The translations under genes were made by a program, and so were the position numbers. A DNA stretch of 64,000 bases, from assembly GCF_000350225.1 (NCBI RefSeq), contig NW_005179151.1, forward strand, positions 167,375 through 231,374, in the 5' to 3' direction. Below the pieces are notes generated by a model that was not told where the DNA came from, searched no databases, and saw only the letters and a program-made list of their open reading frames with translations. The stretch is from Chondrus crispus. Lineage: Eukaryota; Rhodophyta; Florideophyceae; Gigartinales; Gigartinaceae. Positions 55,008-64,000 of this stretch are shown piece by piece (positions within the stretch are counted from its first letter, which is position 1; every line of letters begins with the position of its first letter).

Positions 55008-56309
55008 GAAATAGTTTTGATCTTATCGGAGAAGCTTTTGCAAGTGTATCTGTTTTAATTCCAGACAATGCCATTGGATTTAGTTTGGCTCTAATTCTCC
55101 ACACTGCTTTTTCATGAACCACAGATCTTTCCGTTTCATAGGAATTTGGAACCTCTGGTTGTTGCGTAGCATTGCGATATGTGGAACATCAACAGCTTCT
55201 AAATGCGGTTGAACTCGGGAAGAGTGAAATTGGTCATTTACTGGATTGCTTCGTTTCCGTGTTCTCAAAAAGGGTGAATTGGACGGCATTCGCTCTCCAG
55301 CTCTTCGTCACTCCCTCTGTTGTTTTTAGCGTTGTTGATGTTAGTGGCAGTTTTAATTCCAGGTATTGGTCGAAAAGTTAACGGCAGTCAGCGCAAATGG
55401 CCGTGGGGAGACTGTTACGAGAGGGTATCCTTGCAACTCACAAATGTGTAAAGGTTCAGTCTTCGTGATGGATCAATATTCAAAATGAGAAATATGTCGG
55501 TTTACATTTTGCAAAGGTGAGACTAGACTTGAAAGATGTCAAAAGAGCGGAAATATGGCTTAATATGATGGTGAGCGTTTCTGATTTGGCAGATATTGCG
55601 CGCAATTCGGGTATTGTTGATCTTTTCCGACAACTAAATTGAGCCGGGAATTTGCACGGTTGCCGCTCTGCTCGACAATAGTAGCATTTGGCCGTGATGG
55701 GTAAATGCAAAATGACAGTATTTTTGAGCTCAGGAAGAATGTTTCAGCAGCTGTGATAAAGCTTTGGCACGGATATGGTTCTATGCAGGGAATTTTTATA
55801 CTCGAGGGAGGCCGTAGCTGCTTCCTCCTCCTATTGCATGGTTCATTAAGATTCGTTCCAAACTGAAAAAAGGAAAGATTGATATCAAAACATGTACACA
55901 AACGCTGCACTGGTGCCCTTTCTAAACGTGAGTACAAAATATAAACAGACAGCCGTGTCGACCCCTCATACTGACATACCAACCTGTTCAGCCCACACTA
56001 CGATCACAGGAGAATGCTGCCGGCTGCCATGACACCTGATTTTGTACTAGCAATTCTCTTCCGTCCCCATCCACAGCGTTGGTCTGTAAAGAGCACCAGG
56101 AATATTATCAATAATGCCCGCCAACGCAGCTCTCACTCAGCCTACGCAAGAACCTACTCGACACTTCGTATCTACTGCATGTCTTATCTAAGGCCCTTTG
56201 GTCAGCTTCCAGTAACCCCAAAGCAATGTGTCGCATCTCTGCAAATCGAGTGAGAAGAGAACGAGATCCCTTAGTGGTTGTTGTATACTAAGGGAGACTA
56301 GAACAGCAA
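55008..56309. other. stretch without a supported gene
   Basis: Possibly the decayed 5' part of the transposase relic to its left, but similarity is too weak to claim. A frame at 55560-55982 (minus) has no recognisable domain. Confidence 0.35.
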
Positions 56310-56843
56310 ATGGACACAGCGGCCGCATTCGCCGCATGCGGGCACGTAAAAAGCATTGTACTTCAACGACGTCGCACCATTAGCATCCAAAGGTATGATA
56401 TTACAATTCGTGCAATGATAAGCAGTGTACCAGACAATTTCACTCGTCGCCTTTATTGGATGCCATTCTGGTTTTTCGCGCAGCTTATCGGCGTTTTATC
56501 GCCACATTCAAGACAGTACCAATGGAGAGAGAAGTCCTCGTGCTGGATAGAACTTTCTATCACACTGCGGCGGTTGGCCGGAGGTCTGCTTATATATTGA
56601 TTCAGTACATAGTGTCTCTGCTTCATCATTATATCTGTGTGTTGTATCACTCTCCGAAACATGCACTATAACCTTCAAAATTATTTTCCATATTCGTCAA
56701 TATCATGTCTGGAAGATGTTTCTAAAACGTTTTCCGAGAAGGAAGTATTACTCTCACTGAAACGCTGTGACGCAGTTGATGGTTTGGATGTTAAGACTTG
56801 CAAAACGGCGGCCTCCGAAGTTCCTAACGCTTCGATGCACTAG
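56310..56843 (+). pseudogene. N-terminal half of a Harbinger-type transposase (relic)
   Basis: Same family as the transposase at 8686-9908. NFTRRLYWMPFWFFAQLIGVL matches FFKRLYRMPLPVFLDLAEKL, and LSITLRRLAGGLLIY matches LSVTIRWLAGGSYLD. After a frame change, FPYSSISCLEDVSKTFSEKE and the first catalytic region DAVDGLDVKT match FPYSDLAWLEKVSDGFSRG and GALDGIAIKI. It stops at 56843; the rest of the catalytic domain is gone. It faces the Myb-like relic at 59.3-60.1 kb as in the intact element, so both are probably one decayed element. Confidence 0.75.
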
Positions 56844-57273
56844 AAGCAGAAGGGTTTTCATGCTCTAAACCCACAGGCCATGCGTGACTCTTATTATCGA
56901 TTCAAAGTTTTATCTTGTATTTCACTAGGCTTCTCAACCGTTTACGGTATGAGCATTTTGTCGACAAAATCTGATCAGATTTCTCGAACGTGAGAGCAAT
57001 TCATTGGATGAGCGATAATTGAGCGTAGGAAACGATGGTTACAGTTGTTCAGAAATGTTGTTAGGCCCGTGATCGGGACGTAGCCCCAGCGATGCTCAGG
57101 ACAGCTCCAGATATCGGCAGAGCTCATCCCGCCTACTCGTCGAACCATCATTTAGGATGATTTTTGGGAAGGGGTGTTTTAGAGGCCGCTGCGCTGTTCC
57201 CTAGAAAAGAACACACTCGTCGTTTTCACTTGTGGCGAGTTGAAAAACTTCATAATTGAAAGTGGAGGTGCGT
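56844..57273. other. stretch without a supported gene
   Basis: No open frame of note; probably interior of the decayed Harbinger element or a later insertion. Confidence 0.4.
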
Positions 57274-58369
57274 CTACCGTGCCCTGTCCGTCCCAAACTG
57301 GGGAAAACGGACAATAAGACTCCCTTGCTTAAACTGTGCACCTTCAAGATCAGTGCGCCTTTGAAACTCGAACGCATCGAAGACGAAACGGCCTAGACGC
57401 GAGAGCGTTACGTCAATTCTTTATCCGAGAAATTGAAGCGCCTGGACGACGCAACCCGTGAACGCAACTCACAACTTTCTTGTGCGGTTACCTTTTTCGT
57501 CAAAGAAGATACTGTAGAACTTAAAATGGCTATGTTTCATCCCCATCTTTTCAGCCATTCAGAGTTCACTGTCCCGTATTCCAGTAATGAATCACCTACT
57601 CCCGTACCGTGCGAAAGATTCAATTTTTCTGCACGATTTCGGAGAAAGCGACCACGGTGGCAGTGGAGGGGCGGAGGGACGGGTGTGCACAAGCACTGGT
57701 CGGGGCATGCAACAAAGCACCGGTTGCGCGGAGGTGGAATGTGCGTCACACGGCAAGGACCGCGCATGCGGTAATGGTGCAGGTGAAGGCGTCGAGCTTG
57801 GTAGAACATAGTAAGGACAGAGGATGCGATGCGACATGTAGATGGGATATGGAAGATGGCGTTGGCACATATGAGACACCATGCGTCTCACCAGCATGAG
57901 GCGCTTATACTGCTGTTCCGAAAAGCCGTGCCTAGAGCTGGAGCGGGATCGCCTCTACAGGGTGGCGTAAAAGAACAAGCTCAAGGGGCAGAGTAAGAAG
58001 ACAAAGAAGGAAGTCCAGCTACCGACCGCTGGGCTGCCCCCGAAAGACCACGATACTACGTGTGCGAACGACACCAGGATGTACCAGATTATCACGCAGA
58101 TACAGAGCGTATGTATGCAGGCCATGAACAGGTGTGCAACCGAGGCCATGGCGTCGGCCATGCGCAACGTCGTCAAGTTCATGCGCATAACATATCAGAC
58201 CATGCACATGGCGGCCATGCAGAACGTCATGATGCAGTTTGTGATGGCGGAAGTCTGTCTCTACGGTATGATTCATGTGGTAGTGGATGGCATCTGGGGG
58301 AACGAAGTGGTGAAGACGGCAGTCGCGGGATTTAGCCGCGGTGGCGGTGATTGTGATGGGCGGCAGTAA
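57274..58369 (+). pseudogene. degraded reading frames of unknown type
   Basis: Two coding-like blocks. 57274-57774: KTDNKTPLLKLCTFKISAP, one in-frame TAG, then a charged helical stretch (SEKLKRLDDATRERNSQL) and an arginine/glycine-rich tail. 57971-58369: a lysine-rich start directly after a stop codon, then MYQIITQIQSVCMQAMNRC and further methionine-rich helix. No family recognised. They may be exons of one broken gene or cargo of the decayed transposon. Confidence 0.25.
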
Positions 58370-59265
58370 AATTGGGCTGAAGGATGCTGTCCAGGGGGAG
58401 ATCTTACTGTTTCTTGCAGTGCTTAAAAGGATTTCGATATAGGCGGCGTTCCAGTCCATGCCGTACTGCTGGGGTTAGGGGCGGTGAGATGGTCAGAATG
58501 CATGTGAAAATGAAGCACAGCGTATATGAGTCCTCGGTTACGTTGCCATGAGTTCAAACGAAAGAAGTTTAGCATCCAGATCTTTTCTCAAAAGTGTGCA
58601 ACGGTGACACGGAGATATCGTATGGCATATTAGGAACAATTTTTGGATAGATGAATGTTGTGTGAATTGGGACAATGAGTGGGGGCGGAAGAGGTTTGAA
58701 CTTCAGATCATGTAACAGCAAGCCCCAGTTGAAAAGTGGGACCTCTCCCAACTGCTTTCTGCTGGTGTGACATTGCATCGTTGATCACTCTCAAGCTGGC
58801 TTGTCATAGCACAGGGTCCGATCACTGATCCAATGCAGGATATCGTGTGCACTGATCCAATCCATTGCACAAATGCGCGGAAGGGTCAGATGGAGGATAG
58901 ACGATAAAGGGATGACGTAAAAGTCGAGGGCTTGGTCGTTTCAGTCTTATCAAATTTGAATATAGGAAGTCGATTTGAGCAAGCAAGGACGACGTGCAGT
59001 ATATTAGGCGAAAGACGATCTACAGAGCGAGAAAGAGGAGAGCTAGGACGGAATAAAGAATCAGTTGGTTGTAAACTGCAACAACTGTACCGCGATCACC
59101 CGCCTAAGAACTACTGTTTTTTCTCAACAGACCTGCGCTCTCTTGAGCAGCGCAAGCTCTGTGAAATTTTGTTTCCAGAATCCAGGGCCCAAGCCTCAAC
59201 AGTTGCTACAAGTCCATTCCAGGACCATAGCATCGGTCCGTCAATCTGACATTCTGGAATATCTC
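58370..59265. other. stretch without a supported gene
   Basis: Short frames only (for example 58932-59249, plus). Confidence 0.4.
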
Positions 59266-60122
59266 CTAGCACCTCTTTGAGTACTCTTCATCCGCGCTAA
59301 GACCATTCATCATCGACAATATCGCTGATTCTGGATCCATTAAAGAAGATACGTTGTTGGCCATCTTTCTAGAGCGATCGAGTTCGATTACCTGGCTTTG
59401 CATGGCGATATTATTTGGGTCGCTATCATGTGCCAGAATTGGCCTTCCACTCTCGCAAGAACTTGTTAACGACGTCATTGCAGCAGCAATGGCATCGGTA
59501 ATCTCATCTCGACGACCCTTCCCCTTAGACAAATTTAGATTCTGCCTCTTACTTACGGGACGTCCCGCAGCATCAAGCCCGCACTCGATTTGGGAACAGA
59601 AAGGGATTCGACGTTCAACCTGGGATGGTCGTGAATCGCACAGTAAATGTTGCAGAAGACATGACGTCATCGCCCTGCGTAAAGAGCGGAAACGAGTCTC
59701 CATCGCCTCGACCGGATGCCTCAAAATTCTTCTGCGCTTCACTGTATGTCGAGCGCAGCTTTGTCCAATTCTGTTTTAATATCTGCCTGTCGCAAATGTC
59801 GCAGCAATTTGATGGAGCACTGCGCAATACAATAGTCCAACATGACGTCATGAGACGCCTCAGAAAGGTCCGGGTTGAAACTCGGATCGTTGAAGAGCAT
59901 TCTGAATTCTTCCGCGAATAGATCATGGCGGTGGCTATCCAACTCTGCCCTGTTCGTGATTCGCTGATACACCTTGGAAATTAACGTTGCATTTCTAGAA
60001 TCTGCTATTACGTGACACACCCTTGGGCTTTCTTCTTTTGTTAAGTTTGAAGCACGGTTCCCTCCATTGCCCTCTGCAATACCAGGGCCTATTTCTTCAT
60101 AAAGTTGCTTCAGGTCTAACAT
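59266..60122 (-). pseudogene. Harbinger Myb-like ORF1 relic
   Basis: Broken paralogue of the DNA-binding gene at 7083-8583. On the minus strand: NLTKEESPRVCHVIADSRNA (versus NWTRHETARLCHVMADARNP), YQRITNRAELDSHRHDLFAEE, then after a frame change LKQNWTKLRSTYSEAQKNF, a further shift giving CNIYCAIHDHPR (versus CYMHCVFKHHPS), and KGKGRRDEITDAIAAAM near 59.53 kb. At least two frameshifts. Divergence is high, so it is an older insertion than the one at 6.5 kb. Confidence 0.8.
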
Positions 60123-60449
60123 TTTGGCATGAGAGCTCAGAGTCTTACTGTCTCACCTACACATAAGGTTACTCTTTGCTCAAGACCCCGGCATTCCAAG
60201 TCCCTTTGCAGGTGCATACAGAGTTTTCTGTGAGTATACATAAGGTGCGGCGTCTTGCAGAGGCCTGGGAGCTTCTGGAAGTAGAACGACGCGAGAAAAG
60301 GGTAAATGCTTCTCTTTAGCGACACGAGGATCGCCACGATGGCTAGAACTGAGCGTGGTGGTCAAGGCAAATAACTGGATTTCATCAGAATTTACCGTCG
60401 GTTAAACAGTTTTTTTGTTCCGGCGGAATGAGTTTATGCGTTGGGCTGG
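60123..60449. other. spacer between two transposon relics
   Basis: No gene or repeat recognised. Confidence 0.4.
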
Positions 60450-61945
60450 AACGGAGAAAATGCATGGATGTATCCAAAGTTTTGGTATGAAGCTTCACTA
60501 AGATTGGGCAGGGACCTTGAGTCCAGAGTGTTCGGGTATCGGGTTCACTGTCGATGAGGATCGGTCAAAATCGTTCGAGGAAGCCGAGCGGAGACATATC
60601 TGCTGAATGGTGATCTGATTCTGTGGGAAAGCCAGCTGTTTGATTCTCATTTTTATACTTTGCCTGAAAAAAACTAGTTAGTCACGTCTGCGACTTGCAA
60701 AAACGATGGCCGTAAGAGAATTGTATGTGGCAGCCCTGTGGCATAATATATGGGCAATCAAGGACCAAATCGGCTCATATCTTGTGTTCCATTTTCACGG
60801 AAGATCGTTTCGAATGATCCTAAGGGAGACGGATACCTGAACGAACCAGTGCTTGCCGACGACCACTTAGTTCTTAGAGACTTTTCCTACATACACCTTT
60901 TTAGTGTTGCCTGAGGAGAAAAATTAATTTTAGGTTCTCGGACGACTGGCTAGGTAAGTTCAAAAGGCATTTGAATTTGGGGGTAATCAAAAGCCGCGGC
61001 GAAACTGTTGTTACGGACATGGTAGCAGTGGCGCAAGAGCTCCCCAATATTCGAAACGTCATTGAAAAATAAGACAGAACGCATATTTTTAATGCCCATG
61101 AATGTGAGCTGTTTTATAAGTTGGGTCCTGGCACTACAGTAGCTACGAAAGGGCTACTATGTCAGAAGAATATGAAAGATCGCATAACTTTGCTGGTCTG
61201 TTCCAACGATGACGGTTCAGAAAAAAAATGGAATTGATGATCATTGGTAACGCAGCGAGGCCACGCCAATTTAAAAAAAGTATGGTCAAGAACATGGGTT
61301 CGATTATCATTCAAACAAAGGCGCGGATGACTACAAACCTTTTTGAATGGCTCAATCGCTTTAATATTAGAATCGGCTCCAAGCCTGGGAGGAAGGTAAT
61401 TTTGCCCCTCGACAATTGCAGTGTGCATGGGAATGAAGTAAATATATCATCGCTCAGTAATGCCAACATTTTCTTTTTACCCCCAACACTACTTCCAAGA
61501 TTCAACCATTCGATTCTGGAATAATTGCTGCCTTCAAAATCGCTGTAGGATGCAAATGGAAAGAGGAGTTGATCTTGCCGGTGAAAATGTAAAGGATATT
61601 TACAAGATCGATACACTCACAGCGATGAAGTGGATAAAAAGGATATGGGAGGATCTACCTGCAGCTGTCACAAGTAATGGTTGGACGAACACCGGTCATT
61701 TTTTGATCGAGAGTTCTGAAGATGTGGCGATTGGCGAGGAGGCTCTTGACGTGGAAATTTGTAATAATATTGGAGTTTTAGTTCGAGAAAGAGTGCGCAT
61801 GACCGTCGCTGATCTTTTTGAATCCTGTGGGAGAAGACGAGTGCCTAGGCACTCGTCTTCTCCCACAAGATGTAGCTACAGGAATAGGATGATGTTGATA
61901 TGGTGGCGGATACTGTTGGTTCTTTTATGGGTGAAACTGTACTAG
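60450..61945 (+). pseudogene. pogo/Tigger-type (Tc1/mariner superfamily) transposase relic
   Basis: DDE_1-class transposase decayed by frameshifts. An upstream fragment near 60455-60530 resembles the helix-turn-helix to catalytic linker (WMYPKFWYEASLRLGRDLES). Catalytic part: FNAHECELFYKLGPG (61088), where the first acidic residue of the usual NADETGLF is histidine; DRITLLVCSNDDGSEKKW; a shift in an A-run at 61220-61228; then MIIGNAARPRQFKK, ILPLDNCSVHG (Asp at 61411) and, in another frame, PFDSGIIAAFK (Asp at 61512). C-terminal AMKWIKRIWEDLPAAVTSNG is well kept. A 42-bp palindrome breaks the tail. Confidence 0.85.
61826..61867. repeat. 42-bp perfect palindrome centred on CCTAGG
   Basis: TGTGGGAGAAGACGAGTGCCT and its exact complement meet at 61846/61847, inside the C-terminal frame of the pogo relic. 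Confidence 0.96.
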
Positions 61946-63860
61946 ATGAATAGGTGAGCGAAGACCATTCCGTTGTGGTGCAGCTGCCTTCTGCACAGGA
62001 ACCGCTTAGAGCTTTGGCATCGACGAAAAGGATAGAGTCTCTGAATTTACACTCGGCTACAGTTTTACAAGTGCTAAGGAAGGCTCAGGGTGCTGTTCGC
62101 AGCTCGATTTTACCCAAAGCAAAGCAGACTAAGATTGACGAATTTTCAAGTAAATATGGCAACACATGCTTTGGAACATGACGAAAAGTTATCACAACCG
62201 TTCGCTAATGGCAACCCTCCGATAATTGCAACAGGTCCTGTTCCACCAACCCGTTGCAATTATCGGGCGAGTACTGTATCACGATGCCGTGTTTATCAGG
62301 GAACATGCACCCTTTGATCAAACGCATTCTTACGACGCCGTCTTAACCGCTTCACGCATTCAATCTAGCGCTCCTAGGAAAATGGGCTCATAAAAGGGGT
62401 ACGTAACAAGATTATCTATTTTTGTGTTTATGATCAGATTTAGTTTTGGTTTTTTAAACAAGTTTGGGATTACTTTAAATGAGAAAATGCATGTTTTGTG
62501 TGCGGGGAAAAATCGCAGCACGTCTTTTTCTTTAATCAAAATAGCCGGCACTGTCCCGACCTCAGGAAGAGGCCCTTTTCAACAAATTTTGCAACAAAAG
62601 TTCATGAAATTCAATAACTCGCAGGCGACTTGGCGTCCACATTGTTAAAATTTCCAGGAGTAAACTCGATATTGAATGCTTCTAACTGAACTATGAGATT
62701 TGCTGCTTTCCGTGAGGCTTGTGTGTATGTTGTTGAATGAAGTCGCATTCAATTTTTGCTGAATGTTTGAATAGAGACCCGCCGAGGACGTGCGGACATG
62801 TTTGCATTTTGCGAAATTTTTTTTCATGAGGACGACGAAGACAAAAAAAAAAAAAAAAAGTATGTTTTATTGCAACGTTTAATTTTTATGTATAATCAAA
62901 TAGTTTATATTGTGGCATAGACCTGGGACGGATCAAGGTCCGATTGCACGAAGATTCTCACAGATATTTAGAAAAGTGAGGGTGTCTGCTATTGGCTGCT
63001 TCTCTCTCTCGCCATCGAAGTTTTTGATTTAAGAGCTACATGTATTGACGTTTTTTTGTCTTAAATCCTGCTCCAAGATCTACTGGAGGATGAGAACGTC
63101 ACACCCAGTCATGAGAGATCATGGCCCTCTCCGTTTTGATTTCAAGGCGGAGCTAATCGCAAGACCAACCAAGTCGCACCTCGGGACAGCCTTACATGTC
63201 TATCCCACTCCAACCTCTAATCTCAACGTATTGGGCGCAGAGCAGGGCCTCCGTGCCTTTTGGAGTGGTCTCGCAGAGCTCAACAAAATGTTGCAGTTTG
63301 AAGCTACACGGTGTGGACATAACCCTTCGTCATTCTATTTCTGAGCGGGATAGTTGACACAGCAAGATTTCAGTCCAGCGCACGATACGTTGAAGCTCGT
63401 GGCTTTCCAGCGGTGAATGAGACCCGCAACAAGTATTTTCCGACAACCGCAAAAACCTTCTCACAACAAAACAAGGCGCATAGCGTTGAGCGTCGCCGTG
63501 GTACTCTGACGTACACGGCATGTCCACATGTGTTTGTAAAATGGTGACCGTGCGTCAAAAGATTGACCCTGATGTGTACTGTACATCACTTGCTTTTGAT
63601 GTGGAGGGTACGGTTCTCGGTTTGATCGTCTCACGTAACTTACCATATAAAAAATAAGGTATGTAACATCCAATTCCTCTCGGGACAAACGATTCGTGGC
63701 TGTTTGTATCTGTCATGTATTCGTCGTGGGGGAGTAAAACCAAAAGTCTATCAACGAACATGTTAGACCATTCGACAAATTGCCTTGCTCTGTCATCATC
63801 TGCTGTATTATCTTCACCCCTCTGTACCCCCTCCTTCATCTGCAACCTCTCTCTGTATAA
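61946..63860. other. stretch without a supported gene
   Basis: Contains a 14-bp inverted repeat CCGATAATTGCAAC (62219-62232 and 62253-62266) and a run of 17 A (62843-62859) that could be the tail of a retroposed copy. Open frames (63045-63344 plus, 63555-63845 minus) have no recognisable domain. Confidence 0.4.
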
Positions 63861-64000
63861 ATGTCCCGACCTCGGGGGAGTCTCTCATATCACTTTCTAC
63901 TCCAATATGATCGTATCCTTGGTAATCAGCCTCGAGGCTTGTCGTGTCTCGATCTCCTCTACACATGCAACAAGTCTCGGGCGAAGATCTCGATGCCGTC
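63861..64000 (+). CDS. possible start of a host gene (partial)
   Basis: A TATAAAT box at 63856-63862 lies next to two candidate starts. ATG 63861 opens MSRPRGSLSYHFLLQYDRIL and stays open to the window end (46 codons). ATG 63907, 45 bases past the box, opens MIVSLVISLEACRVSISS and is also open. The box-to-start distance favours the second; the residue composition favours the first. Upstream exons could also feed the first frame. No family recognised. Confidence 0.25.
   Translation, partial: MSRPRGSLSYHFLLQYDRILGNQPRGLSCLDLLYTCNKSRAKISMP

Overview
The window looks like gene-poor, repeat-rich nuclear DNA of a red alga. Chondrus crispus or a close florideophyte is my best guess. This rests on the mix of a GC-rich intronless host gene, chromodomain Ty3/gypsy elements, PIF/Harbinger-like elements with a Myb-like partner gene, and Crypton-like tyrosine recombinases; species assignment is inference. 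Only two host genes are clear: a P1B copper-transporting ATPase (2259-6527, 5' part inside a 363-base assembly gap) and a 4CXXC/R1-type zinc-finger protein (46083-46892). A probable 3' end of a spliced gene lies at the left edge, and a possible gene start at the right edge. I found no tRNA, rRNA or CRISPR.

Left block (2-17 kb): a Harbinger element (6524-10388) has landed exactly on the ATPase stop codon. After 54 bases a Ty3/gypsy element with two identical 559-bp LTRs follows (10443-16926, minus strand). Further right is a dead Crypton-like recombinase (17.8-18.9 kb).

Middle block (19.7-34.7 kb): a family of LTR elements ending in TGTAGTATA / TATACTACA. One is a 10.1-kb element (19713-29834, duplicated target ATCCC) with two direct 595-bp LTRs, a primer-binding site and a polypurine tract, but no recognisable pol. 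It carries a nested, intact DDE transposase gene and a 56-bp minisatellite. A second, 2.9-kb element (31827-34727, duplicated target GATAC) has its two LTRs in INVERTED orientation. Solo LTRs with 5-bp duplications sit at 31041-31704 (GCAGG) and 40565-41319 (CGATG).

Right block (38-64 kb): mostly transposon relics. These are two broken DDE_4-type transposases that resemble the intact one at 26 kb, each interrupted by LTR sequence; a second, decayed Harbinger pair (56.3 and 59.3-60.1 kb); a deleted chromovirus (50.0-52.2 kb); and a dead pogo/Tigger transposase (60.4-61.9 kb). The zinc-finger gene stands alone among them.

Two signals cut across the annotation. Long near-perfect palindromes with almost no spacer recur, usually centred on a 6-bp palindrome and often inside transposon reading frames, as if the nascent strand had folded back and been copied. 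The 7-mer TACTGTA/TACAGTA is strongly over-represented outside the long host coding region.
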